A stretch of DNA of 64,000 nucleotides from Warburgia ugandensis. Taxonomy: Eukaryota; Streptophyta; Magnoliopsida; Canellales; Canellaceae. This document shows positions 44,532-59,126 of the stretch, piece after piece. The notes below the pieces were generated by a model that did not search any database, was not told where the DNA came from, and saw only the letters and a program-made list of their open reading frames with translations. Where the stretch lies: assembly GCA_035236585.1 (NCBI GenBank), contig CP141137.1, positions 48,320,057 through 48,384,056 on the forward strand. The letters are read 5' to 3'. Each line of letters opens with the position of its first letter. Position 1 is the stretch's first letter. The translations under genes and the position numbers were made by a program.

Positions 44532-46494
44532 AGATATGTCAAATGCCTCGTGTATTGTAAAAATCTTCCATTTTTAGAGCGAGAAAAATCATTTTCAAAA
44601 CAGCATTTTTTAGTGAGAGAAAACGAATTGCTTCATTGCTAGCTGAAGGGGTTTGGGTTCTCTGTTGCATGTGTAGGGTGACGAAGAGGGAGTTCGTCAC
44701 TACATGAATAGAGACGAAGAGGGAGGTTTGTCTGTTTATTGATCGAGAGTGGGGGGGTTCGTCGTCCAATTTGAAGGGCAAGAGAGAAGGGGATTGTTGG
44801 TCAGTTTTGTTAGGGCAAGAGAGAGGGCTTTGATCAGCTTCATCAATCTGTAGGGCGAGAGAGGGTTCATCTATTGTTCTATTCACCAGTTTCATGGATT
44901 TGTAGGATGAGAGAGGAGGGTTTAACAGTTTTCCTATTCACCAGTTTCATCAATCAATAGGGTTCTTTTTCCATTTTTTGTTGTAAGGCGAGAGTGAGGG
45001 GTGTTCGTCAGTCAACCTGTAGGGCAAGAGAGGGGTTTGTGAGTTTTTCATTTTTGAAAACCTTAGATTTGCTTAGGCACAAAACCCAGTTTGCTTCTTC
45101 CCTGCAATCTCGTCTCGTCTCGTCTCTCTCTCCCTCTCTCTCACGTCTCCAAGGTATGTTTTTTCTTCTGTGAAACGTCGTTTCCTGTGGAATGATTTCT
45201 ACTAATGTTGTTCTTGGTTTGCGATTTGTTGTGCATTTCACCGAACACAACATAGATACGTCAACATGGGAGAAGGGGCCGAGGTTCTTACAAATAATGA
45301 AGCAGAGCATTCCTGCTGCTATTCACTCTATTGTGGTACATATCTTTGCAAGAATATGTTTTTCTAGTCAGAATACTATGTTAACATGAACGTGTACATT
45401 TCTTTCATTACAAAGCAACATAGAGCATGGTATTAAATTTATCTGGCTTTTCTTGATTTTGCATATAACAGTAGCTTGTAACTGTTAAGCACTTCAAGTT
45501 TACCATATTACATCTCAAATCCTTCCATATGGCTGTGTTGCAAATCTAAGTTGCACCCTTTTGAATGTTCATTCACATATGGGCTTTGTTAATTGATGGG
45601 CATAGACTTTCTAAGGCTTAGTGCATGTGGCTTTCTATTATGCCCCTTAGGAACCTTTGTTGACTAAGTTCTCATAGGTTTTTTTTTAGATAATATACTC
45701 ACTTCACAATTTTCTCAAGGATTTCTACGCACTTTTGTTGTAGGCAAAACGAGGAAGATAAGTTCTGAAGAGTTTTCTTTCGTGAGGACATTCTATGCTT
45801 GTAATGCAGGTTATCATTACATAGAAAATCATTAAAACTTGGCCAAAAAACCAACTCACCACCAAGATTATTCAATAGTCTGGTAGACTTTCTCCCCAAA
45901 GACATTTCTGGTAGGTTTCTTTTCATCTTTTCTTTTCTGTAGTCTTGTAGCAGAATTAAAAGGATTGATGTTCACATCACTGCAATGCAATAGAGCCAGA
46001 GAGAGCAGTTGACCAAAATATGGTTTGTGCTTTCACAACTGTTTAAATCTACTTAGGTGGGTGTAGACTTCTAGAACTGGCCAAGTCTAGAATTTATAAC
46101 TGGCGTATTCTAACTTCAAGCAGGTAGACTTTGGGAACTCACCACTTCTTTAAGTTCTAAGTAGCATAAGTTCTTAAATTCTAGAACTAGCAAGTTCTAA
46201 ACCATACCCAGAGCTCAACTTAGAAGAAAAACAAGGGAAATCAGTTCTTTCCAATTCTTAACTCATTTTGCAAGAACAGTGGAGTTCTTTAAGGGCTGCA
46301 ACTGGCAACCTCTCTCCCATTCTCCTTTTGCTCTTTTTGCATTGTAATGGTTATTGTTATTTCTTTGATTGGGTACATTCACATTTGGAAGTCTTTCTGG
46401 TTATTGACATGGTATGAAATTCACTCACACCCATGCTTAAAATTTCATAATTTCTTTAGTTATTTGCAGCTTGATAACTAAGGAACAGCAAGGT
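44532..46494 (+). other. Interior of the candidate Pack-MULE, no gene recognised
   Basis: Positions 44560-45160 hold loosely repeated phrases (GCGAGAGAGG, CACCAGTTTCATCAATC) and CT-rich runs. A short frame at 45192-45389 (plus) with LGLRFVVHFTE has no recognised family; it could be part of a second captured fragment but this is not supported. Confidence 0.4.
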
Positions 46495-47022
46495 AAGGAC
46501 TGAAATTTGAGGCTGCACTCAAATACAACTTTGGCCGTGCTAATGCAGAATATTAGCACACAGGTGCTGAATGGCTAATCAAGCAGGGCCTTGCAGAACC
46601 TGGCTGGATTTGGCTTGTATGGGTGGACCTATGGTGGGTACCTCTCTACCATGTCCTTAGCAAGATTTCCCGAGAGCTTCAGATGTGTAGTATCCGGTGC
46701 CCCTGTGACCTCATGGGATGGTTATGATACATTTTACACTGAAAAGTACATGGGTTTGCCTTCGAAAAATCCAGCATGCTATGAATATGGTTCTATTATG
46801 CATCATGTGCCAAAGATCAGAGGAAAATTGCTTCTCGTTCATGGCATGATTGATGAGAATGTTCGTTTCAGGCACACAATGAGGCTTCTCAATGCATTCA
46901 TTGCTCATGGAAAGCCATATGAGCTTTTACTTTTTTCAGATGAGCACCATATGCCAGGCCGGCTTATGGATGGATTATACATGGAAGAGAGAATTTGTGA
47001 GTTTCTTGACAGGAACTTATAA
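46495..47022 (+). pseudogene. Dipeptidyl-peptidase-IV-like serine peptidase, C-terminal fragment
   Basis: The sequence opens with LKFEAALKYNFGRANAE (46499-46549) followed by a TAG stop. It continues with TGAEWLIKQGLAEP, shifts frame near 46600, then runs open to the TAA at 47020 as FGLYGWTYGGYLSTMSLARF, VVSGAPVTSWDGYDTFYTEK, LLVHGMIDENVRFRHT and LLFSDEHHMPGR. These are the catalytic-domain blocks of plant DPP8/9-like (S9B) peptidases, which remove N-terminal dipeptides after Pro. The charge-relay Asp (GMIDEN) and His (EHHMP) are present, but the nucleophile in G-W-S-Y-G-G is Thr here. With the stop, the frameshift, the lost Ser and no upstream beta-propeller it cannot be an active enzyme. It lies inside the candidate Pack-MULE, on its plus strand. 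Confidence 0.85.
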
Positions 47023-48180
47023 GGGATAGATTTTTGGCACACCTGGTTTGTTCATATCCCTTGGTGTAGAATGATCTCTATTAGACACACTTAGCAGCTG
47101 GTAGTGATGGTGGAAGGTTGTGCGAATTTGTGAGAGGCCTGTAAATCTACTTGTATTGCTAAATGTACAATCTTGTATAAGGCAAAGGCCATATTTTCCC
47201 TCATTCTCTATTTCCATATACTTGAATAAAAGAAGGAAGAGGTGCACAAGTGTAACAGATCTATTGTTTGTTGCTAGTTCTCTGCTGATAAAATAAAATA
47301 AAATAAAGGGAACCGCAGTGAAGCTCGTATGCACAGGGAACACAAGCAATCTGTCAATTTCTAAAACTTGTTTAGAAATCTAGTTATAAATCCACATTAA
47401 AAAAATAAAATTCACATCCTATGACACACCTTGGAATGTTATAAATATAGACAACATGCTAAGCAAAAGTAATCCATTAAGACCCCTTAGTTGAATGGCT
47501 TAAAGTCCACCGTCCATATGTTTAGATTCAGGGATGAGGAGTGGATGCACGTTGTCACGTGGGATTTGACTACATTGCATGATCCTGCATAGAAAGGAAT
47601 AATTCTCTAGATGTTTTCGCCTTTTCTATTCCAATGGAAACTTCTTTGCATAAATACCTTCCAAACTAAGTGGGCAGTCAAAGCTTGAGGTTGGTGATCG
47701 GGTCCTTCATCTGGACGGCTAGGTCAAGTGGCTGCTGATCCAATCAATAGTCTAGATCCTTGAATTGGAAGCTAATAAACGTGCTATTTTGGGTTTTGTC
47801 AAAGTCCTGCTACTTTGCTCATGTTGGTGGGTTCAAGGTTTTGGGGTGAAAGATGGCCCCACTAGACGTCGTCAGTGGATCAACAGTCCATAGCAGCCAT
47901 TGCCTTGCGTGGTAATCCCCACCTGTGACTGGTTGAGACCATCCAAACCGTAGCACCTCTGTCAGATCTCTAATGGTCCTAAAATCATGCTTATAGAGTA
48001 ATCACTGGTTCAAATTGGAGGAAGATTGTACCTTGGCATGATTTTTCAACCATTGAACATCTAAAATCAATTCGAGGAGATGGTGGCCTTTCATGTTAAA
48101 ACATACTACTAGATTTTCTCTAAAGAGCAAGAGTGTGTCATATGAGTATTTACATGATACATGTAAGGTCTATTAGTAGA
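47023..48180 (+). other. 3' flank of the peptidase fragment inside the Pack-MULE
   Basis: TGAATAAAAG near 47223 and a (AAAATA)n stretch near 47290-47307 could be former polyadenylation signals of the captured gene. The rest is non-coding. Confidence 0.45.
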
Positions 48181-48391
48181 GACTTTGACATGCAATTCAC
48201 ATACATATTTTAGATATCACTAAAGATATCACTAGAAATATCACTAGAGATATCACATAACAAATGCCACATATCTCAGATATCACACAAGATATCAGAG
48301 AACATATGACACATATCTTAGATATCGCAAGAGATATCACAGGAGATCTGCCAACAAAAATGTCAAACACATGCCATTAAATAAACCCCCC
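48181..48391 (-). repeat. Right subterminal GATATC repeats and terminal repeat of the Pack-MULE
   Basis: Series of AGATATCAC and ACATATCT words at 48210-48350, ending in AAATAAACCCCCC. It mirrors the left end in word content but lacks the strict 42-bp period. Confidence 0.75.
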
Positions 48392-48400
48392 TTATACTTA

Positions 48401-48968
48401 TTTGAAAGTGCCTTTTTTCAAAGGACTCTTGAAAAAGTTCCTTGGAGTTTTAGACTCTCTTAAGCAACCCACTTTAATCAAAAAGTGGGATCCACTAACA
48501 AAAAGGAAGACCCTTTAAAGTGCTCTTTTTGTGTCTAAAAAAGCTTAGGACTCTCTTGGGGAGAGCCCCTTCCTTATCTTTGAAATTCTATAAAGTGTTC
48601 CCTAACTAAATGATTCTTTTGGAAAGAGTTACGAGCCTCCTAAAAAACTTTATACTCTTTTTTATTGGTTTACGTTTTCAAATTTCTATTATCATTGTGA
48701 CTCCCAATATCTCCAAAACTCTTTCCTTCTTAAGTTATTTTTCTAAACTTTTTGTCTTTTGAAAGACTTAGAATTTCATACAAGACCTCTACTTCAAATC
48801 AGATTTTAAACTCTTTAACAGAAAGAATTGGATAGAGGGCCCATGCTTCTTTAAAAACTCTATCTATAGTGCCCAACCTAAACTGGGCATCCAGTTATCC
48901 TTTCCCAAGATCTTAGGAGATCTTAACCCATTCAAGAATCCTAACTCAATCAAAGTCCCAATAAAAAG
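48401..48968. other. Flank between Pack-MULE and the CT microsatellite
   Basis: Sequence with AGGACTCT.TTGGGGAGAG and AAAGACTTAG words similar to 44020-44110 and to the end of the window (63390-64000). It probably belongs to one host element into which the Pack-MULE and the chromovirus inserted. No gene. Confidence 0.4.
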
Positions 48969-49091
<123 letters not shown>

Positions 49092-49276
49092 TTTCTTTCT
49101 TCTTCCTCTCTCCCTCTTCATCCTATCCTCCCCAAATTTTCCATCTCCATCATAATACAAATGCTCTATCCTCACCTTTCTTCCCACCCCACATTTTCTC
49201 TGTCTCCACCCCTCCCATCCCACATTTTCTCTTCTATTCCCACTCCTCTTATCTAGCACAACTCTTTTTCTCCCAC

Positions 49277-52200
49277 TATAATATCCTCAAATTTTATTTA
49301 AAATTTTAATGATAAAGTGAATTTCAAAAATTATAAATTATGTAAATTGAATTGAGGGTTGAAACATTAATATTTGGATTGTACTCAGAAAATGGAATCC
49401 AACAACACTAAGAACGCCCAAATTGGAGTTCGGGCAAAAATTTGCCCAATTAATTTTAAAAAGGGCAAAATTATCATTTTACATGTAGGGCCTACAATGC
49501 ACTAATGAGAGTCACAAACCCAAGACAATAAAAAAAATGGAATTGAAGCAAAATAATTACATGGGTAATTGTACGTCACCACCAGTAACTGAAATAAGAT
49601 AAAATTGCCCCCCTCCCTTCCTAGGCACTATTCATCTTCTCCTCTAATTCTCCCCCTTCTTCACGATCAGTTGTGATTGAATCTAGTTGTGTTCAATATC
49701 ACAAAACCTATCTTACCTTCTTACACAACATTGCAGCTACAGATCGCCTAAAGATCATCACTATTGTGTGTTTTCTTTTCATCTCTCCATCTCAGGTAAA
49801 CACATCAAGATTGGATTTTCCACCAATCTAAGAGGTAAGATTTAGCTTTTTTCTCATTTTTCCCTTCCATTGTCATTTATCATTCCTAGCACCTATATTG
49901 GGAACTTTCATGCAGGTACAGTTTAATCTAGAAAAACCGTGACACATTAGAAAAGCAACCTCAAGGATAGATTAGATGGATGATTTGAGCTATCCATTGA
50001 ATTTAGGGACCCTCAAAACCTTGGAAATGGCAAAGAAAAAAACAAAAATAGGATCATCTAGGACTCCAAGCAAGCAAAAAATAGATTGGACAGTTCAAGC
50101 GCATCGTCCCTGATGGACGTCGCACCCACAGGACTCTCAAGCGGAACGCATGACACGCACGACTACATGTGCAACACATGCATGTGTACATAAGCCGCAT
50201 GTGTGCTATCACTGAGTGGATGGGACATTGGGCGTCCTAGTAACCAGGATGCAAGTGGGAGTGTCATGGCGACTGGGATGCACGTGGATTATTCTCGACA
50301 CATCTGTCCTGGGGACACTGGTTTAAATGGTTTTCGACCCCGGATTTGGACCGTTGTTCATTTTTCAATTTTGGATGCTATATAAGCCTGATTTTTTTGT
50401 CCGAAAAGGCCATTGGAATTGTCTTGAAAATGTGGATATGAATTTAGCATCAGAATCTTTATCAGATCACATCCAGTCAGATCAGATCCATAAAATGATA
50501 TTCTATTACTTAGATCAGGCTGATCAAGAGATGATCAGGCCTTAGAACTTGGACAATTATACGATTCAAGGGATGAATTAATAGATCTAATGACCAGATC
50601 ATGTGTATTCATCCTAGAAATTGATCTTGACCATTGATTTAACTAAGGATTTAGAATTTGTCGATCAAGGAGTGATCTAACCGTCAAATCAAGATATAAA
50701 TCATAGATATACACTGAAATGAATTGATAAATTTGAAATTAAATTGATTTTGATGATTAAGAATGGAATTAGTAATCAAATCATAAGTCAAGGCTATTAA
50801 GAATGATCCAACAATTGGATCACCTCGAATCCCATTAAGATGGAATGAATTAAGCCTTTTGTGGTTAGGAGACATTAAATTAGCTAATTATAACTCTAAT
50901 CGATGATCAGATAAAGTAGATGAGTAATTGATGGTACAGAAACTGATTTTTATAAGGATAAATCAAATGATCTAGATCGTTGATAGATCAAAAGTTAGAT
51001 CAGAGGGTCGTAAGACAAATTGACTTATAAATTGACACAAATATAAGAGAAAATTTTATAATGGATTACATAGAGGAAAATGAATAACATGAAATAGTAC
51101 TATGGTACTTACAGGTACATCAAAGCATGCGGGTTAAGAGGATTATGGGCTTGATTTGGTTATTTCTCTCATTGAGGTAGGTAATAACATCTAATGTTGC
51201 AAATTGATTTTCTAAAATCTTGCACTATCATGGCATGCTGATTGATTGTAATTCTTGTAGCATTGAATCTTTCATTATGCTCTTATGAATTTTTATTTAA
51301 ATTGTATCATAGACTTGAGATTTTGATAGCGTGTTAAGGAGATTTTATGATTTATCTTCCTTATTGGGTTTTGATACTTGTGGATCTTATATACTTGTTA
51401 TTAATGGATTATAAACATTTTTTCTTTACTGCATCATTGAGATTGGATGATTTCTATGGATTTGATGGTAGAGGCTTGGTGCTGGTCCTTGAGAGGTTAA
51501 CCCCAGGATGAGAACAATGCCTTGGAATGGTGAGCCACAAGTGCTCCTGGTTTTTATGAGATACATGAGTTTTGTGTTTTGTGATTTATGATGGGTTGCT
51601 TTCACCTTGTGTGTCATGCTAGGAGGGATTAGTGCCAGCCTCCCACCTTCTAAATTTATGGGATGATAGACACCTACTTACAGATGGCACTTAGTATGGG
51701 TTGGTATCAGAGGTAGTCCACACTACTGGTTCAATCCCACCAATGCAAATGAACGACGAGTCTCCCATTATGATGTCAATGAGGAGTGGCAGTCAATAGA
51801 CCTGAGAGTATGGTTACCATTATAGCATGACAATCCATACTCTTGTTCTGTGTGTATGCATTGTGAGCATTGATATATCATTTTGGGCCTAGGTGTGACA
51901 CACTCAGATGATTAGTATGAGTACACATGACTTATTGTATGAGTTGTATGGGACACTTATAGGACCCACATCTTAGGTGCCCCACTTGTTGACATTATGC
52001 TTATTTGATATTTTATCAGATCATACTTTACATCCATGAGGTCCATGTTTTATTACACACGACATCTTATTCCTCGTATCGACATGATTTATGGCATTTG
52101 TATTTTATGGATATTGTGATTTATACTCATATCAGTTCTTGCTATTTTGGTTATTCTTTTTATGCCATAATTTTATTACATTAAGTGTCTATGTACCTAC

Positions 52201-52690
52201 ACAAGCAATAGCTTACTGAGGCATTGCTTTGTTTTGCAATGCTTCAAATTCTTAGCCTGAAAGTAGGAAGGGCAAAAGTGTAGAAGGGTAGTAATAGTAG
52301 TGGGGACCATCCTTATTGCTTTTTACAGATAATTTAATTTGAGTGATTGAATAGACTTTGTTTCATGTTTATATATATTACCGAGTGGTGGAATGTTATA
52401 ATGGATATACCCTGAGCCTTATTATTATGTTTTCTTGACACTAGTTGTTTAAAATGAAGGTGCCTTTGGTTTTGATTTTGGATTTGACATTGGATTTGGT
52501 TTAAATTTCTTGCAACATATGTGTATTACTCTTGCAATCGCTTTAGTTATGTTTTTTGGGAATGGTATAACACCCGACGATTTTTACAAGTTTGTTTTGA
52601 CCTAATTAGTAAATAAAACTTTTTGATGTCAGGGATTCCAACTATATTTATTACTATTACATTTATTATATATATAATCTGGGTGTTTTA
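49277..52690 (+). repeat. 5' LTR of the chromovirus
   Basis: Starts TATAATATCCTCAAATTT (TG mutated to TA) and ends CTGGGTGTTTTA, just before the PBS. Aligns along its length with the 3' LTR. It has about 90 bp near 50610-50700 that the 3' LTR lacks, and CCTTCTTCACGATCAG-type leader sequence near 49655. Short open frames in it are not genes. Confidence 0.88.
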
Positions 52691-52693
52691 AGT

Positions 52694-52705
52694 TGGTATC
52701 AAAGC
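52694..52705 (+). promoter_or_regulatory. Chromovirus primer-binding site
   Basis: TGGTATCAAAGC, one base from the initiator tRNA-Met PBS TGGTATCAGAGC, three bases after the LTR end. Confidence 0.85.
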
Positions 52706-52819
52706 CTAGTCTATTCCATTATAATCATTTCAAGGGTCCACTTATATATGTGATAGCCCATAAATTGTCGTTGAAGGGGAATTTAGAGGGAGACTTAAAG
52801 ATATTTGAATTTTTGACAG

Positions 52820-53910
52820 ATGGCTCCTCGAAGAAGGAGAAGGTCCATCCCTACTCCACTAGTTGCCCCTACTATTGAGTCCCATGGGCAATGGGAACAT
52901 GAAGCTGACTTGGTAAATAGAGTGGTACAAAGGTTGATACCACTTATACAATAGTAGATTAAGGTTGCAAGGCAGGTTGCGAACACAGCACCCATGTTGA
53001 CACCTCCAGTAGATTCATCTCCAATCGACTCACCAAGTACAGGCACCACCAGCACCTAAGACTACTGAGGGTGATGCCTCATGGAGTTCGAGCAAGATGG
53101 ATAAATAGTTAGAATGATTTTAGAAGATGGTATCACATTTCTATGGAGATGGTGACACTGAGGAGGCAGAAAGTTGGCTGTTTGAGGTAGAGAGAACATT
53201 TGATGCTATGAAAGTTCTCGCTGAGGATCAGGATCGAGTAATTACCTACCTATTGAAGGGCGAGGCAGGTTTCTAATGGCAAACTTTTCTTTGTACACAT
53301 TCACCTTCTACAGAGACTATTACCTAAGAAGCCTTTAAGCGAGCCTTTGATGACCAGTATTTTCCATTGTATGCGTTGCAATCATTGAAGAAAGAATTCA
53401 CCACCCTAAAGCAACAGGATATGACGGTTTAGTAGAATTTGAACCGATTCACCAAACTGAGAAGATTTGCTCCTAACACTCTTGCCTTGGATAAGGAGGC
53501 CACAAACAAATTTGTGGATGGGTTGACACCTGGGTGAGGACTCGAGTGATTCCTTCATGACCTACAACTATACGGGGTGCTACAGATATGGCCTCCATGC
53601 TTGAGAAGGATTCTCTTTGGACTAGTGGAAGCTCGTATCAGCCTGGTAAGGGCAAGAGGCATTTTGGTGCTGTACAGTCATAAAGAGCTCCAGTTTATCG
53701 GTAGCAGACTAAACCTAAGAGAGATGTGGATAAGAAGAAATGTGATAAATGCAAGGGTTGACACACTACACAAATATGCAATAGACTTGACAAACAATAA
53801 CACCGACGACAGTCCCAGCAATAGTGACAGTAGTAGCCACCTTTTTAGCTACAACCATTCAGGTGTTATGGCTGTGGGGAGGTAGTACATTTTCTTAGAG
53901 ACTGTCCTAA
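52820..53910 (+). pseudogene. Chromovirus gag with intact CCHC knuckle
   Basis: ATG at 52820 starts MAPRRRRSIPTPLVAP, typical of this gag. The retrotransposon-gag domain follows with stops (EAESWLFEVERTFDAM near 53165, FKRAFDDQYFPLYAL near 53335, NRFTKLRRFAP near 53443, FVDGLTPG near 53512). The zinc knuckle at 53863-53904 reads C-Y-G-C-G-E-V-V-H-(4)-C, so all four zinc ligands remain. More than ten stops or shifts break the frame. gag would assemble the particle and bind RNA. Confidence 0.85.
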
Positions 53911-53989
53911 GGGCTAGAAGGAAAAGCAAGTTGAGATTGGCACAAAGACGAGGGCTGCGCCACAAGTCAAGGGAGAGTTTTCTCCATTA

Positions 53990-56411
53990 CATCAGGGTAG
54001 GCATAGGACTCAAATTAGGTTGTTGAAGGTACTCTTCTGGTCTCAGACATACATGCTAGGGCCTTTTTTGACACAGGGTCCACTCATTCTTTCATTTCAT
54101 GTGCTTTTGCATCTTGCCTTGATGTATGCATGCATAAATTAGCATTTGGGTTGGATATTTTGACACTAGTGGGAGAGACTACAGAGGCTACTGAGTATTT
54201 TCGAGGGATACCATTAGAGATGTCAGGTGTGAGGATGGACTTAGACCTCATTCTATTAGATATGGTTGACTATGATATCATATTAGGGATGGATTGGCTA
54301 GCTACATATTAGGCTATTGTGGACTGTCGTAAGAAGCATATTGATTTTTATGTACCTAGGCAACCAATGATGTATTTCAGGGCAAAATGAGCATTGCTAA
54401 TGCATGTATTATCTCTGATATGAGAGCAACATGGTGTATGCATGAGGGTGCATAGCCTTCCTTGCTTATGCGACTGTAGAGGATTGTAGGTAACCTTAAA
54501 TTAAGGATATTGACATCGTACGAGATTTCATAGATGTTTTTCCTGAGGAATTACTAAGATTGCCACTGAGTAGAGATATTGACTTTACCATTGACTTAGT
54601 GCCAGGAACATCGCCCATCTCTAAGGCACCCTATAGGATGGCTTCAGCTGAGCTGAGAGAGCTCAAGGTCCATTTGTAGGAGTTACTTGATAAGGGCTTC
54701 ATTAGGTCAAGTGGGTCTCCTTGGGGAGCACCAATCCTCTTCGTGAAGAAAAAGGACAGATCGTTGAGGATGTGCATTGACTACCCCTTGCTTAGCATCG
54801 ATGATTTATTCAATCAGCTCTAATTGGCGAAAGTGTTCTCCAAGATAAACCTAAGATCAGGCTACCACCAGCTAAAGATCAAAGAAGAGGATGTTACAAA
54901 GATTGCATTTAGGATTCATTATGATCACTATGAGTTCTTGGTGATGCCCTTTGGGTTGACCAACGCTCTAGCAATGTTCATGGATCTAATGAACTAAGTC
55001 TTCTGAGCTTACTTTAAATTAATTATTTATCATCTTTGTTGATGACATACTAGTCTACTCACCTAGCCATGAGGCACACAGGAACACCTTTATCCAATGT
55101 TGGACACCCTTCATCGACATTGCTTATACACAAAATTTAGTAAATGTGATTTTTGTTTAGAACAAGTGTAATTTTTAAGCTACATAGTACTAAAAGATGG
55201 AGTGGCTATAGACTCGGCCAAGGTGGAAGCAGTGTTACATTGGGAGAGACCTACGATGCTAATCGAGATACGTAGTTTCTTGGGTTTGGTAGGGTATTAC
55301 CACCGATTCATCCAGGGGTTCTCGAGGATTGCATTGCCTTTAACTACCCTGGCCAGGAAAGACATTAAGTCCATTTGGACTGATATCTGTGAGGAGAGCT
55401 TTTAGGAGCTCAAGAAGAGGCTTACTAATGCACCAATGTTGACCTTACCCTTAGGTTTTGGTGGTTATGTAATTTATTATGATGCTTCGGGTAAGGGCTT
55501 AGGAGCAGTATTGATGCAGCATAGGAAGGTGATCACTTATGCATCTAGGCATCTAAAGACATATGAAGTGAATTACTTAACCCATGATATGGAGTTAGCA
55601 ACGATGGTATTTGCATTGAAGTCCTGGAGACATTATTTATATGGCGAGAAGTTCAAGGTGTTTACAAACCACAAGAGCCTCCAATACTTCTTTACCTAAA
55701 GTGATTTGAAAATGAGATAGCATAGATGGATGGAATATCTCAAGGACTTTGATTTTACTATTCAATATCACCCTGGGAAAGCAAATGTGGTTACAAATGC
55801 TTTGAGCATGAAGTCGAAGTAGTGATTGCTAACGTGTCAGTCACTAGAGGACTAGATGATGGCATTCGATTTCAGGACAAACTAGTAGTCCTTGTGACTG
55901 ACGATTTGAGGGGTAAGCTACTACAAGAGACTCACTAATCATAGTTCACTATTCATCTTGGAGGTATAAAGATGTACCAAGACTTGAGATGACATTTCTG
56001 GTGAGATGGGGTGAAGAGTGATGTTGGAGAGTGTATGGCACGGTGTCTGACCTGTTAGTAGGCCAAGGCTGAGCATCAAAGACCTTTAGGGTTACTTTAG
56101 ACCTTAGACCTACCAAAGTGGAAATGGGATCATATCACCATGGATTTCATAGTGGGCCTTCCAAGGACAACGAGTGGACATGATATATTAGGGGTCATTG
56201 TGGACAGACCGACGAAATTTGTGCATTTCCTCCCCATTAGATAGGGTTAGATGACTGACAGTTTGGTGAGATTGTACATTAAGGAGATTGTAAGCCTGCA
56301 TGGGATTCCCTCAACCATTATTTTATACAAGGATACCAGATTTACCTCCAGGTATTGGCAATGTTCAGGAGGCTTTGGGTTCAAATTTAAAGTTTAGCAC
56401 TGCCTTCCACT
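53990..56411 (+). pseudogene. Chromovirus pol, 5' part: protease, RT, RNase H, integrase start
   Basis: Aspartic protease with D-T-G-S at 54070-54081 and ILGMDWLATY near 54285-54312. RT is broken by many stops; FVDDILVYS at 55035-55061 is the catalytic Asp-Asp box. RNase H is open at 55436-55696 (YDASGKGLGAVLMQ, YASRHLKTYEVNYLTHDMEL). Integrase has a degraded H2C2 site (55930-56075), the first catalytic Asp in HITMDFIVGLPR near 56130, and the second in [10 protein letters not shown] near 56325. Then it is cut by the solo LTR at 56417. Confidence 0.88.
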
Positions 56412-56416
56412 CCTAG

Positions 56417-58320
<1,904 letters not shown>

Positions 58321-59080
58321 CCCAGACAAATGGTCAGATAGAGCGGACCATCCAAACTATCAAAGACATGCTAAGGGCTTGCATAATGAATTGGAAGGGT
58401 AACTGGGATGATCATTTACCGCTTGTAGAGTTTGCATATAATAATTGTTACCATGTGAGCATCAACATGGCTTCGTATAAGGCATTTTATGGCAGACCTT
58501 ATCAGTCACCCTTATGTTGGAGTGATGTAGGAGAGAGATGCCTCGTGAAATTAGAATTGGTGGAATAATGTGTAGAGAAAGTTTGATTAGTTTAAAAGCA
58601 ATTGCTGATAGTACATAGCCGTCAGAAGAGCTATGTAGATAGGAGGCGAAAGGATCTAGAATTTGATATTAGTGGTCATGTCTTCTTGAAAGTTTTCCCT
58701 ATGAAGGGAGTGATGAGATTTGGTAGTAAGGGAAAATTCCATCCTATATACATTGGCCCTTTTGATATCTTACAAATGATCAGGATTGTTGCTTAACAGC
58801 TAACTTTACCCCCACAGTTGGTAAATGTTCATGATGTCTTCAATGTATCCATGCTGCGAAAATATGTGCTAGATCCTTCGCACATACTTGAGCAAATCCT
58901 TGGAGAGTTGAGATCTAATTTGACATTTGAGGAGAGACCAATACGAATTCTGGATAGGAAAGTCCAAGAGTTGAGGACTAAGACTATTCCACTAATCAAG
59001 GTCCCATGGCAGCATCACTTTATGAGGCCACATGGGAGATAGAGAATGAAATGAGAAGTACATACCCAGAGTTGTTTGTG
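58321..59080 (+). pseudogene. Chromovirus pol, 3' part: integrase end and chromodomain trace
   Basis: Resumes with QTNGQIERTIQTIKDMLRAC, where the Glu completes the integrase DDE triad begun before the solo LTR, then PLVEFAYNNCYH, MASYKAFYGRPYQSPLCW and a stop at 58566. Later fragments are RQKSYVDRRRKDLEF, FHPIYIGPFDIL and VNVHDVFNVSMLRKYV. The last blocks are PIRILDRKVQELRTKTIPLI and KVPWQHH, with a chromodomain-like remainder (REMRMK-type sequence and YPELF-like end) in a shifted frame to about 59080. Confidence 0.85.
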
Positions 59081-59113
59081 TGACTATATGCAAATTTTGA
59101 GGACAATTTTTAT

Positions 59114-59126
59114 AAGGTGGGAAGAA
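59114..59126 (+). promoter_or_regulatory. Chromovirus polypurine tract
   Basis: AAGGTGGGAAGAA immediately before the 3' LTR start TGTAATATCC. It primes plus-strand DNA synthesis in this family. Confidence 0.85.

Larger units (their letters stand above)
44257..48391. mobile_element. Candidate Pack-MULE carrying a peptidase gene fragment
   Basis: Left end GGGGGTTTATTTAATGGCAC; complement of the right end GGGGGGTTTATTTAATGGCA. Similarity continues for about 30 bp (GTTTGGCGTTT / GTTTGACATTT). Flanking 9-mers are TAATATTTA (44248-44256) and TTATACTTA (48392-48400), 7 of 9 identical, in line with the 9-bp Mutator duplication after decay. Both subterminal regions are rich in GATATC and CATATCT words. 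The 4.1-kb interior has no transposase but carries a recognisable fragment of a cellular peptidase gene (46495-47022). This is the layout of a non-autonomous Mutator-like element with captured host sequence. Confidence 0.65.

Noticed and set aside
45192-45389. 65-aa plus frame as a second captured gene fragment.
   Set aside because: No recognisable family and no splice evidence; mentioned only as a possibility in the Pack-MULE interior.
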